Source: Bacillus sp. FJAT-22090
GTDB taxonomy: Bacteria > Bacillota > Bacilli > Bacillales_A > Planococcaceae
Direction: 5' to 3'
DNA length: 64,000 nucleotides
NCBI RefSeq assembly: GCF_001278755.1
Contig: NZ_CP012601.1
Span: forward strand, 3,534,154-3,598,153
This document shows positions 15,598 through 23,710 of this stretch, piece by piece. The position numbers were made by a program, and so were the translations under genes. Numbering within the stretch: position 1 is the stretch's first letter; each line of letters begins with the position of its first letter. Below the pieces are notes generated by a model that saw nothing but the letters and a program-made list of their open reading frames with translations, was not told the origin of the DNA and ran no database searches.

Positions 15598-16649
15598 ATC
15601 AATACAAAAGCTTTAGAGCGTTAAAAGGAAAAATATCCTTTCTATTTGATAAAAAAGCTATATTCGTTTTAATAAGTTTCCTTGTAATTACGGGAGTTGT
15701 ATTTATTGTCAGCACTGGTTTAGGCGATATGAGATTAAGCCCTCTAACGGTCTTGAGCGTTCTTTTTGGTGGTGGAAGCGACATGGAACAGCTTGTAGTC
15801 CAATCATTCCGATTACCTAGAATTATTGTAGCACTAATGGTAGGGATTGCTTTAGCGGTAGCTGGTGGAATCCTTCAAGGAATGATACGAAATCCATTAG
15901 CTTCGCCGGACATTTTAGGAATAACTGGCGGAGCATCCGTGGCAGTTGTAAGTTTTTTATCCTTCTTCAGTGATACAAATAACTCTTTAACGGTAAGTAT
16001 TAAATGGCTACCTCTTGCAGCGTTTGTTGGTGCAGGGGTCATCGCGCTCCTAGTATACGTTCTAGCTTGGAAAAACGGCGTATCACCTATAAGAATAGTG
16101 CTTATCGGAATAGGGATTTCGGCGCTCATGCAAGCATTAACTACATTGATGATGATTATGGGACCGATTTATAGGGCGAGCCAAGCGAATATATGGATTA
16201 CTGGTAGTGTTTATGGTTCTAGCTGGAGTAATGTAGCTATATTAGTGCCGTGGACGATTATTTTTGTTACGATTGCCTTCATTATGGTAAAAAATATAAA
16301 TATTTTAGAGCTTGGAGATGACATAGCTACAGGAGTAGGGGGAAGTATTCAACGACAACGTTTCTTCTTATTGTTAGTAAGCACTGCACTTGTAGGAGGT
16401 TCTGTAGCATTTGCGGGTGGTATTGGATTCGTCGGTTTAATGGCTCCTCATATGGCAAGAAGATTAGTAGGATCTTCTTTTGGAGCACTTTTACCAGTGT
16501 CGGCATTAATCGGTGGGATATTGGTTATGTTAGCTGATTTAATCGGGAGAACAATGTTTTCTCCTTTGGAAATTCCTGCGGGTGTATTTACGGCAGGAAT
16601 AGGGGCACCTTATTTTATTTATTTATTGTTTAAAACAAGGAATGCATAG
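15594..16649 (+). CDS. FecCD-family siderophore ABC permease (second subunit)
   Basis: 351 residues with the same signatures as its neighbour: R-L-P-R-I-I-V-A-L-M-V-G, G-M-I-R-N-P-L-A-S-P-D-I-L-G and G-G-I-G-F-V-G-L-M-A-P-H. The ATG overlaps the stop of the upstream permease, indicating translational coupling and equal production of both channel halves. N-terminal about 20 residues are basic and cytoplasmic. Operon continues with the ATPase 27 bp downstream. Confidence 0.93.
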   Translation: MNQYKSFRALKGKISFLFDKKAIFVLISFLVITGVVFIVSTGLGDMRLSPLTVLSVLFGGGSDMEQLVVQSFRLPRIIVALMVGIALAVAGGILQGMIRNPLASPDILGITGGASVAVVSFLSFFSDTNNSLTVSIKWLPLAAFVGAGVIALLVYVLAWKNGVSPIRIVLIGIGISALMQALTTLMMIMGPIYRASQANIWITGSVYGSSWSNVAILVPWTIIFVTIAFIMVKNINILELGDDIATGVGGSIQRQRFFLLLVSTALVGGSVAFAGGIGFVGLMAPHMARRLVGSSFGALLPVSALIGGILVMLADLIGRTMFSPLEIPAGVFTAGIGAPYFIYLLFKTRNA

Positions 16650-16676
16650 TGATATTGAAAAAAGGAGTGTATTGAA

Positions 16677-17489
16677 ATGAAACAAGTGATTGAAACACAA
16701 AATTTAACCCTCTCGTATGGGGAGAGTATTATTATAAATGATTTAAATCTTCAAATACCAAAAGGGGAAATTACTGTTTTCATTGGTGGAAACGGGTGTG
16801 GAAAATCAACACTTCTTCGTTCAATTGCTCGATTGTTAAAACCGAAAACCGGCGCAGTATTGCTAGAAGGAGACGCAATATCTAAAATGTCCACAAAGGA
16901 TGTTGCAAAGCAAATGTCTATTCTACCACAGTCTCCAATTGCCCCTGAAGGTTTGACTGTGCTTCAATTAGTAAAACAAGGAAGATATCCTTACCAAACA
17001 TGGTTAAAGCAATGGACAGAGGAAGACGAAGAAAAAGTAACAAATGCCTTAAAAGCAACAGGTATTGAAGACTTAAAAGATCGTCCGGTAGATTCTTTAT
17101 CTGGAGGGCAACGCCAAAGAGCATGGATTGCTATGACTTTAGCTCAAGATACGGATATTATCCTTTTGGATGAGCCGACTACATATCTTGATATGACACA
17201 TCAAATTGAGATTCTTGATTTACTTTATGAACTAAATGAAAAAGAGAAACGAACAATCGTAATGGTGCTACATGATTTAAATTTGGCATGCCGGTACGCG
17301 GATAATATAGTTGCGATTAAGGATCAGAAAATTTATGCACAAGGTAAACCAGAGCATATTATAAGCTGTCCGTTAGTAAAAAATGTGTTTGGTATGGACT
17401 GTCAGATTACAAAAGATCCTCTTTTTGGTACGCCATTATGTATTCCATTTGGTAAGGGAAGATGCATTTTAGAGGAAGTAGGACTTTAA
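16677..17489 (+). CDS. siderophore ABC transporter ATP-binding protein
   Basis: 270 residues with Walker A G-G-N-G-C-G-K-S-T (near 37-45), signature L-S-G-G-Q-R-Q-R (near 140) and Walker B I-I-L-L-D-E-P-T (near 160), followed by the H-switch V-L-H-D-L-N. It powers the two permeases. RBS AAAGGAG and ATG 16677. The next gene begins at the base after the stop. The C-terminus carries a C-P-L-V ... C-Q-I-T extension common to FepC/FhuC relatives. Confidence 0.95.
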   Translation: MKQVIETQNLTLSYGESIIINDLNLQIPKGEITVFIGGNGCGKSTLLRSIARLLKPKTGAVLLEGDAISKMSTKDVAKQMSILPQSPIAPEGLTVLQLVKQGRYPYQTWLKQWTEEDEEKVTNALKATGIEDLKDRPVDSLSGGQRQRAWIAMTLAQDTDIILLDEPTTYLDMTHQIEILDLLYELNEKEKRTIVMVLHDLNLACRYADNIVAIKDQKIYAQGKPEHIISCPLVKNVFGMDCQITKDPLFGTPLCIPFGKGRCILEEVGL

Positions 17490-18215
17490 TTGAATTTAAA
17501 TCTCGATAAACTCCGAACATTACGTTTGACTACAGAAAAATTGGATTCTTCTCTTTCAATTGAAACGTCAAAACTCTTGGATGAATCCTATTTAAAGAGT
17601 TATTTAGTTTCCTTACAGCATCACATTGGGGCTGCTAATATAAAGGTTGCAGCGTCTATTTTTATAAAAAGATATGCATTTTTGTCTGTTATTTATTTGT
17701 ATACGATAACCACTTGTAATAAAAGATTAAATATCTCATTTGAAAATGTCTCATTAGAAACGAAAGATAGTGATGAACTTTGGCTTCCTTTTTTCTACTT
17801 TCACCATCTAGATGTGCAAAATCTCGAAGGGAATCGAGAGGATTGGCGGGAAAGCAGTATAGAGAGCCTTTTTAAAGAACACTTATCACCAATACTAAAC
17901 ATTCTCTCTAATGTCTCGAAAGTGTCGAAGCTTGTTTTGTGGGAAAATATTGCGGTTTATATTTTCTGGCTGTATGAGACTGTTCTGCTAGAGGAAGAAA
18001 TATCTCGAAATGTTGTAAAACGTGCAGAGGAAGACTTTCATTTTATCCTTTCATGTACTTCAAGTAAGCTCTTTGGGGAGTATAGTGAAAATCCTTTAGC
18101 AAGATATTACAAAAAAGAGTTAGGAATTAGAAGTAGGAAAAGAATTACTTGTTGTTATTCGCATTTAACGAATAGTGGTAAGTATTGCACAACCTGTCCG
18201 CATATAAAAAACTAG
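17490..18215 (+). CDS. FhuF-like ferric-siderophore reductase ([2Fe-2S])
   Basis: 241 residues. The C-terminus has C-C-x10-C-x2-C (Cys 221, 222, 233 and 236), the FhuF-type [2Fe-2S] cluster motif. The rest is divergent but its length fits the family, which reduces ferric siderophores in the cytoplasm so iron can be released. TTG start directly follows the ATPase stop; the Shine-Dalgarno lies in the end of the ATPase gene, so translation is coupled. It completes a capture-import-reduction operon. Terminator follows. Confidence 0.82.
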   Translation: MNLNLDKLRTLRLTTEKLDSSLSIETSKLLDESYLKSYLVSLQHHIGAANIKVAASIFIKRYAFLSVIYLYTITTCNKRLNISFENVSLETKDSDELWLPFFYFHHLDVQNLEGNREDWRESSIESLFKEHLSPILNILSNVSKVSKLVLWENIAVYIFWLYETVLLEEEISRNVVKRAEEDFHFILSCTSSKLFGEYSENPLARYYKKELGIRSRKRITCCYSHLTNSGKYCTTCPHIKN

Positions 18216-18239
18216 ACACCAAAAATGTCTAGTTTTTTT
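18209..18239 (+). terminator. rho-independent terminator
   Basis: ACTAGACA and TGTCTAGT pair across a seven-base loop, followed by seven T residues; overlaps the end of the FhuF-like gene. Confidence 0.88.
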
Positions 18240-18530
18240 CTTTTTCCTTTAAAAATCCACCTTCAGTCAATAATTCTTTAATTTCATCTTTATTTAAAGA
18301 GGTTGGAGAAATTTTGATTGAAACTTTATTTAAAACAGTTGATAAAGGGGCTACAATTTCTGCGATTAAACATGTCATTCTTTTATCTGAAATAATCTTA
18401 CTTTGCTACGCTACCGCTTCTACAAGATCATTCCCACCTCGAAAGCATAAAACTTCGTATTATCTTCTAAGATAGCCATATTCTTCCGAACCCTAATTCC
18501 ATTGTTTCTATAAACCCTCCTCATTCTACG
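18240..18530 (-). pseudogene. decayed gene remnant
   Basis: On the minus strand, protein-like sequence runs in more than one frame. One frame (18236-18405) gives about 55 residues containing R-M-T-C-L-I-A-E-I-V-A-P-L-S and ending in K-E-L-L-T-E-G-G-F-L. An upstream frame gives R-V-R-K-N-M-A-I-L-E-D-N-T-K-F-Y-A-F-E-V. Stops between the pieces and a frame change near 18420 point to a gene broken by several frameshifts. No family is recognised. It has no intact start region and lies between a terminator and the epimerase promoter. Confidence 0.45.
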
Positions 18531-18697
18531 ATATTCTCATATTCTAATGAAACACCGTTATTAGAGACAATTTTCCGATGAATGAATGTCCTTGCTATTC
18601 AATCATCTATTTTTTAGGAATCTATATTTGTTGGCAAATGTCCCATTAATAATCTTTAGTACTGCATATAGTATGGAAAAATAGAAGGAGATTAGTT

Positions 18698-19645
18698 ATG
18701 AAAGTAATCGTTTCAGGGGGTGCTGGTTTCATCGGTTCGCATCTAGTAGATAAACTTATTTCGAAAGGAATGGAGGTACACGTTCTTGATAATTTAAGCT
18801 CAGGACAAATTGGGCAAGTAAATCCGCAAGCACATATGCATGTAGTTGATATTTGTAGTGAAGACGCAAAAAATATAATTACGAATATTCGACCAGATGC
18901 AATTTTTCATTTAGCTGCTCAATCGGATGTAGGGAAATCTGTACAAAATCCTAGTTATGATGCGGATGTCAATATTATTGGAACTATTAATATGTTAGAA
19001 GCCTGCAAAAATGCAAGGGTAAAAAAATTTATTTTCGCAAGTACTTCCGCAGTATATGGAAATTTAGATAAAGGACTCTTAAACGAAGAGGATGATACTG
19101 ACCCATCTTCTTATTATGGTTTATCCAAGTTGACTGCTGAGTCCTACATAAGGCTTTTTTATGAGCTTTATAGACAAAACTATACAATTTTGAGATTTGC
19201 AAATGTGTATGGACCTAGACAAATGCCAAAAGGAGAGGGCGGAGTTGTATCTGTCTTTTTCGATCTTATTAATAAGGGTGGAAAAATTAGCGTTCATGGG
19301 GATGGAAAACAAACTAGAGACTTCGTCTATGTAAAAGATGTTGTGGATGCGAATATCGCAAGTATAGAGTGTGGAGACCAAGAAACGATACAGATTAGCA
19401 CCTCACAACGAACTTCTATTAATGAAATACTCTCTCTAATAAGTGACATAAACGGAGTTCAAGTACCAAAAGAATTTACATCTCCAAGAGAAGGAGATAT
19501 TAAACATAGTTGTCTTTGTAATCAAAAGGCACTAGACATCTTAAAATGGAATCCGTTGTATACGATAGAAGAGGGATTAAGGGAGACGTATTATTTCCAC
19601 AAAGCTTCCGCTATAAATGTACAAGAGGAAGAAGTAAATGAGTAG
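18698..19645 (+). CDS. NAD-dependent sugar-nucleotide epimerase (GalE-like)
   Basis: 315 residues, extended short-chain dehydrogenase fold. The NAD-binding glycine motif G-G-A-G-F-I-G-S-H is at 7-15, and the catalytic Y-x3-K is at S-S-Y-Y-G-L-S-K (Tyr near 147, Lys near 151) with the Ser in S-T-S-A-V-Y. It probably epimerises UDP-glucose/UDP-galactose or a related sugar nucleotide. A strong AGAAGGAG precedes the ATG. No polysaccharide cluster is adjacent, so the pathway is uncertain. Confidence 0.87.
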   Translation: MKVIVSGGAGFIGSHLVDKLISKGMEVHVLDNLSSGQIGQVNPQAHMHVVDICSEDAKNIITNIRPDAIFHLAAQSDVGKSVQNPSYDADVNIIGTINMLEACKNARVKKFIFASTSAVYGNLDKGLLNEEDDTDPSSYYGLSKLTAESYIRLFYELYRQNYTILRFANVYGPRQMPKGEGGVVSVFFDLINKGGKISVHGDGKQTRDFVYVKDVVDANIASIECGDQETIQISTSQRTSINEILSLISDINGVQVPKEFTSPREGDIKHSCLCNQKALDILKWNPLYTIEEGLRETYYFHKASAINVQEEEVNE

Positions 19646-19648
19646 ATT

Positions 19649-19774
19649 GTGCTTAGAAGATTAGAGGATTGCCAAATGACTAAGGAGTTATTAGAGTCGG
19701 GAAGGGAACCTTTAATTCCATTCAAAAAATCGTTAGAAGATATACTAAATTATCAACGTCAAAACCTGCTTTAG
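19649..19774 (+). other. short open frame, probable gene remnant
   Basis: A 41-residue frame starting at GTG follows the epimerase stop and ends inside the terminator stem. Its composition (R-R-L-E-D-C ... P-F-K-K-S-L-E-D-I-L-N-Y-Q) looks protein-like and could be the tail of a lost gene. There is no clear ribosome-binding site, so an expressed gene is doubtful. Confidence 0.25.
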
Positions 19775-19797
19775 AATTTTGTTCTAAAGCAGGTTTT
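19761..19797 (+). terminator. rho-independent terminator
   Basis: AAAACCTGCTTTAGAA pairs perfectly with TTCTAAAGCAGGTTTT across TTTTG. It ends the epimerase transcript. Confidence 0.88.
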
Positions 19798-19848
19798 AAG
19801 TATGATAAGGTTAAAGAAATAGGGAGACATTTAAAAGGAGAATAATAT

Positions 19849-20369
19849 ATGCAAAAATATACATATAAACATCCCAATGCAATTGAAACAACAACGCGAA
19901 TCCATGTATACGATGATACCGGAAAAATTACTCATTCATTTGAACGGTATTATTCAAATAGCCTAAAAAAATTCTTTGATAAAGCAATGGACTATCGTTA
20001 TTTTTTATACTATAAAGTCTATGATGCGAATGAAACACTTGTTTTACTTGTAAAAAAGTTTCCAAAAAAGGTAGAGTTTATTATGAAGCGATAGACCATT
20101 TACAACAAAAGACATATATAGTAGCTTACGACAAATGGAAAGAACTAATCCCAGATCTTACGATTACTGATGGTAACATACAAATCCGAATTCAAAAAGA
20201 AATGGAGAACTGGTCTCTTTTTACACATAACGAAAAAGAAATTGCTCGATGGAAGGCAGAAATAGGAGATCAGTTTTCAATCTATTTAGAAATAGAAGAT
20301 GACTCACCAATACAAAACGTTGCTTTCTTTATAGCTATTAGTCAATGTGCATTGTTTGTTGGAGGGTGA
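19849..20369 (+). pseudogene. tubby C-terminal-like protein, interrupted by -1 frame change
   Basis: The 0-frame from ATG 19849 (RBS AAAGGAG) codes for 81 residues and stops at 20094. Reading on in the -1 frame from the A-rich tract at 20064-20070 gives about 100 more residues in one unbroken frame to a TGA at 20367-20369. Together they make a 173-residue protein resembling LURP/tubby-type Bacillus proteins (strand-rich, with H-V-Y-D-D-T-G-K near residue 20 and Y-D-K-W-K-E-L). In the 0-frame the junction reads CCA AAA AAG GTA. Two A-AAA-AAG heptamers (20052-20058 and 20064-20070) are in exactly the phase for -1 slippage, so this may be a real frameshift gene; a simple indel is the default explanation. 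Confidence 0.72.
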
Positions 20370-20396
20370 CATCTTGGGAAGGGATGGTTTAATTAG

Positions 20397-21272
20397 ATGA
20401 ATGGAGCAGCAATGTTCAAAATGACTTTATCCATGGCCATATTTGGCTCTATCGGTTTTTTTACCGGAAAGACAGGCATACCAGCGGTGGAATTGGTTTT
20501 TGTCCGTTGTATTTGTGCGACTATTTTTTTAGGATTATGTTGGGTCATTTCAGGGCAACACAAAGTGGAGGTTTGGAAAAAGAGAGAAGTTTTACAAACA
20601 ATCGCTTGTGGAATCTTTCTAGTGCTTAACTGGGTGTTTTTATTTAAAGCCTTTGAAGAAATGTCGATTACGATTGCCATCTCTATTTATAATCTTGCTC
20701 CTATATTTGTATTGATATTAGGAAGTTTGATTTTAAAAGAAAAGATGAGTATCGCCTCTTTATTAGCTATTATTGTATGTTTTCTTGGCAGCATATTGAT
20801 TATTGGACTACAAGATTTTAGTTCATGGACAAACTTTTTAGATTCAGGTTTTGTCTGGGCGTTTTTATCGGCCTTATGTTATGCAATGACCATGCTACTT
20901 GGAAAAGGAATTGATCATTTGAGTGCTTATGCAATGACGTTTCTCCAAACAGCCATTGGTATTCTTATACTTTTCCCCTTTATGGATTTTGATGTGTTTC
21001 ATAGTTTAAGTGGGTCCAATTGGTTCTATATTTTAGGAACAGGATTGATACATACCGGTTTTGTCTATTATTTATTTTTTGATAGTTTACGAAAGTTATC
21101 GACTGTCGTCATATCGGCCTTGGTTTTTGTTGATCCGGTCGTTGCAATTTTACTCGATACTATTATATTAGATTTTCGTCCATCCATATTACAAACCGTT
21201 GGGATACTCCTCATTTTCGTAGGAATTATCTATACTATAATTAAACCAAAAACAACTTCCATAGGAGGATGA
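20397..21272 (+). CDS. EamA/DMT-superfamily permease
   Basis: 291 residues, ten transmembrane helices in two EamA repeats. The start region has G-S-I-G-F-F-T-G-K-T and the repeat motif W-V-F-L-F-K-A-F-E-E-M-S near 82. Substrate unknown, likely metabolite or drug export. The last four bases overlap the upstream ATG of the next gene and its GGAGG lies inside this gene, so permease and acetyltransferase are co-expressed. The pairing of an exporter with a GNAT suggests a shared resistance or detoxification role, which is inference. Confidence 0.85.
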   Translation: MNGAAMFKMTLSMAIFGSIGFFTGKTGIPAVELVFVRCICATIFLGLCWVISGQHKVEVWKKREVLQTIACGIFLVLNWVFLFKAFEEMSITIAISIYNLAPIFVLILGSLILKEKMSIASLLAIIVCFLGSILIIGLQDFSSWTNFLDSGFVWAFLSALCYAMTMLLGKGIDHLSAYAMTFLQTAIGILILFPFMDFDVFHSLSGSNWFYILGTGLIHTGFVYYLFFDSLRKLSTVVISALVFVDPVVAILLDTIILDFRPSILQTVGILLIFVGIIYTIIKPKTTSIGG

Positions 21273-21274
21273 GT

Positions 21275-21802
21275 ATGCTATTTCAAAAAGGTCGATTAAT
21301 CGTTCGTGAATTAGATTTTGAAGATAGACATAAATTAGCAGAGTGGCTTTCCAATCCTGTTGTTCTTGAATTTTACGAAGGTAGGGACAATCCATTTAAT
21401 GTAGAGAAGGTTATACAAGTATTTTTTCATCCAGAAGATGAAGTTGGTTGTATGGTTGAGTGGGAAGAGGAAGCAGTGGGTTATATTCAATTTTATCGAT
21501 TAGATGATGAAACAAAAGAAGAGTACGGGTATACACAGGAGAATATCTATGGAATGGATCAATTCATAGGAGAAAACAAGCATTGGAATAAAGGGATTGG
21601 ACAAAAATTCGTTCGTGCTATGGTTTCCTATTTAATTGAACACAAACAAGCAGAAATCATTGTGATGGATCCGCAAACTTGGAATAAAAGGGCGATTCAC
21701 TGCTATGAAAAGTGCGGCTTTAAAAAGATAAAATTATTACCTAAGCGAGAATTACATGAAGGGGAATATAAAGATTGTTGGCTGATGGAGTATAAGTCTT
21801 AA
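21275..21802 (+). CDS. GNAT acetyltransferase, AAC(6')-like
   Basis: 175 residues. It resembles the aminoglycoside 6'-N-acetyltransferase/RimJ-like branch: G-Y-I-Q-F-Y-R near 70, the G-M-D-Q-F-I-G-E segment, W-N-K-G-I-G-Q-K-F-V as acetyl-CoA loop near 107-116, and V-M-D-P-Q-T-W-N-K-R-A-I-H-C-Y-E-K-C-G-F near the end. The start is ATG 21275, seven bases after AGGAGG; ATG 21269 in the same frame is too close. Aminoglycoside modification is plausible but unproven. Coupled to the DMT permease upstream. Confidence 0.8.
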   Translation: MLFQKGRLIVRELDFEDRHKLAEWLSNPVVLEFYEGRDNPFNVEKVIQVFFHPEDEVGCMVEWEEEAVGYIQFYRLDDETKEEYGYTQENIYGMDQFIGENKHWNKGIGQKFVRAMVSYLIEHKQAEIIVMDPQTWNKRAIHCYEKCGFKKIKLLPKRELHEGEYKDCWLMEYKS

Positions 21803-21806
21803 ATGG

Positions 21807-21850
21807 AGTGTATGGAAGTTTTCTAAGTGAAAACTACATACACTTTTTTT
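21807..21850 (+). terminator. rho-independent terminator
   Basis: AGTGTATGgAAGTTTT pairs with AAAACTaCATACACT, followed by a T-run. Confidence 0.82.
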
Positions 21851-21906
21851 ATTAGGATAGATGCTTTTTATTTTACTTTTTGTACGGTCTTCTATAGAAT
21901 AATAAT

Positions 21907-21922
21907 ATATCGTGTACGATGT
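21907..21922. promoter_or_regulatory. palindrome in ohrR promoter
   Basis: TATATCGT-GT(AC)-ACGATGTA is an inverted repeat with one mismatch in eight, about 30 bp before the regulator start. It is the likely autoregulatory operator, though it differs from the TACAATT-AATTGTA site of B. subtilis OhrR. Confidence 0.5.
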
Positions 21923-21949
21923 ATAATTATTTATGTATAGGTGGTTTAT

Positions 21950-22384
21950 ATGGCTAAATCTTCAAAACTGGATCAGCAATTATGCTTTGAGGTGTACAAA
22001 GCTTCAAGTAATTTTTCTAAATTATATGCTCGAACTTTGGAGCCTTTTCAATTAACGTTTACACAGTATCTAGTGTTGTTGGCGCTATGGGAGGAAGATT
22101 ATTTACTAACAAAGGATATCGGTAATCGATTAGGTCTTGGAATAGGGACATTAAATCCTATTATAAATCGAATGATTGATAGTGGATGGTTACACAAGAT
22201 ACAATGTGATAAAGATAAGCGAGCATTTATTATTTCTTTGACAGAAAAAGCGAAAAGAGAAAAGAAGCCGATAGAAAAGGCGATTATGGACAAAATAATA
22301 AGTTGTAATTTCTTAGATATAAACACGCAAACACTCATGTCTAACTTGAAAGGTTTAAATAATTTCTTGACACAGGTAGAATAA
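21950..22384 (+). CDS. ohrR: OhrR-type MarR-family peroxide sensor
   Basis: 144 residues. L-D-Q-Q-L-C-F-E-V-Y carries a Cys at residue 12, in the position of the redox Cys of OhrR, and the following L-Y-A-R-T-L-E-P-F-x-L-T-F-T-Q-Y-L-V-L-L-A-L-W-E block is diagnostic. A winged helix (G-T-L-N-P-I-I-N-R-M) follows, then the wing D-K-D-K-R. OhrR represses peroxide-defence genes until organic hydroperoxides oxidise the Cys. ATG 21950 follows AGGTGG. The glutathione-peroxidase gene begins 18 bp later, so it is a probable co-transcribed target. Confidence 0.85.
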   Translation: MAKSSKLDQQLCFEVYKASSNFSKLYARTLEPFQLTFTQYLVLLALWEEDYLLTKDIGNRLGLGIGTLNPIINRMIDSGWLHKIQCDKDKRAFIISLTEKAKREKKPIEKAIMDKIISCNFLDINTQTLMSNLKGLNNFLTQVE

Positions 22385-22402
22385 ATAATTCCAGGAGTGA
22401 TA

Positions 22403-22876
22403 ATGTTGAGTATTTATGATATTAAAGTAAAAACTTCAGATGGTGTCGAATACGAGTTAAACGATTATAAAGGAAAGCCGATGCTAATCGTTAATACTGC
22501 CACAAAATGTGGTCTTAGCAATCAGTTTGATGGATTGGAAAAGCTATACAATCAATACAAAGATCAAGGCCTGGTGGTGCTTGGATTCCCATCCAATCAA
22601 TTTCATCAAGAGGTGACCAATTCAGAAGAAGCTGCCCAAGCTTGTCGGATGACCTATGGTGTAACATTTCCAATGCATGAAATTGTAAAAGTAAATGGAA
22701 AGGAAGCACATCCTTTATTTAAATACTTAACCACAAACAGTAAGGGATTCCTATCAAACAGTATTAAATGGAATTTTACTAAATTTCTTGTCGATAAAGA
22801 GGGCAATTTAGTGGAAAGATATTCCCCAACTGATAACCCAGAATCATTTGAAAAAGAAATCATACACGTTTTATAA
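22403..22876 (+). CDS. glutathione peroxidase/thiol peroxidase (BsaA-like)
   Basis: 157 residues. The catalytic tetrad is visible: Cys in N-T-A-T-K-C-G-L near 36, Gln in F-P-S-N-Q-F near 71, and Trp/Asn in I-K-W-N-F-T-K-F near 128. It uses Cys rather than selenocysteine; such enzymes in Bacillales reduce hydroperoxides with thioredoxin-like donors. ATG 22403 follows CAGGAG with five bases spacing; an in-frame TTG one codon later is possible. Forms a unit with the OhrR regulator. Confidence 0.9.
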   Translation: MLSIYDIKVKTSDGVEYELNDYKGKPMLIVNTATKCGLSNQFDGLEKLYNQYKDQGLVVLGFPSNQFHQEVTNSEEAAQACRMTYGVTFPMHEIVKVNGKEAHPLFKYLTTNSKGFLSNSIKWNFTKFLVDKEGNLVERYSPTDNPESFEKEIIHVL

Positions 22877-22889
22877 AAATTATAAGAGG

Positions 22890-22928
22890 ATGACTTGAAT
22901 CTGTTATAGTGATTCAAGTCATTTTTTG
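22890..22928 (+). terminator. rho-independent terminator
   Basis: ATGACTTGAATC pairs with GATTCAAGTCAT, followed by six T residues. Confidence 0.85.
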
Positions 22929-23001
22929 ATAGGAACAATGATGTTTAAGTACCTCAGAAAAAAGGAATAATGATGGAAAGGGTTTATGAGGAGGAGAAAA
23001 A

Positions 23002-23361
23002 ATGGGGAAACTTACATCAAATGATCAAATATTATTGGCTTATTATGTTTATAACTTTATAGAAGAAAATAAAGAAGAAGCTTTGAAAGAACTAAAAGAC
23101 ACTGTAACAGACAGCCTTCCAGACTTTGATAAAATAATAGCAGAACTTCTTGAAGAGGGATGGATGAGTAACGAGAATGAGGAACTAGGGATTACAAATG
23201 AAGGAATTCTTCATATTGATAGTATTTTACATATCCAATCATATGCGACAGAGAGAAATAAACTAGCGTATGTAAAGGATAGTCTTCTAATAAACGAAAT
23301 AGAATTATCTCCACCAGCACTGAAAGAGTATATTCATAAACATATAGGTATTGAGAAATAA
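23002..23361 (+). CDS. hypothetical 119-residue helical protein
   Basis: Acidic helical protein with no membrane segment and no Cys. Residues 1-70 (Q-I-L-L-A-Y-Y-V-Y-N-F-I-E-E, then L-L-E-E-G-W-M and L-G-I-T-N-E-G) have the outline of a winged-helix domain of the YjcQ/small regulator kind, but no strong signature. GAGGAGG lies at ideal distance from ATG. Single gene between a terminator and a hairpin-rich gap. I do not recognise the family. Confidence 0.55.
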   Translation: MGKLTSNDQILLAYYVYNFIEENKEEALKELKDTVTDSLPDFDKIIAELLEEGWMSNENEELGITNEGILHIDSILHIQSYATERNKLAYVKDSLLINEIELSPPALKEYIHKHIGIEK

Positions 23362-23364
23362 AAT

Positions 23365-23590
23365 AGTGGTCGTCCTCGTATAGGGAAGACCACTCAGAAT
23401 ATAGACGAAAGGTATTGAGATGGCGACTTCTTGATACCTTTTGCCATTTAATATGTATTTTAACAAGTAAATAGCATATCGCTCTCGTTCAATACTTTGG
23501 TTATTTTCCCTAAACTTTATAAACGCAAAATTCTTTGAGTTTGTCTACTGTCTGAATGGTCGTCCTATTAAAGTGATGACCATTATTTTA
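23365..23590 (+). other. hairpin-rich gap with three stems
   Basis: This 349-bp gap has no gene. Three stems stand out: AGTGGTC/GACCACT at 23365-23394, AAAGGTAT/ATACCTTT at about 23409-23442, and ATGGTC/GACCAT at 23556-23590 followed by ATTTTATTT. The first and third share the string TGGTCGTCCT. The first probably helps terminate the preceding gene, and the last resembles a terminator. No promoter or coding content is clear in 23443-23555. Confidence 0.45.
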
Positions 23591-23710
23591 TTTCTTTGTA
23601 TATTTTTTAGTTGTATAATCTTAAAAAATTAACATAAATTCGATAGTACGAATAACCTTTTTGTGATAAGATTCATCTTATTGAAAAACAATTGAAAAGA
23701 AGGAATATTA

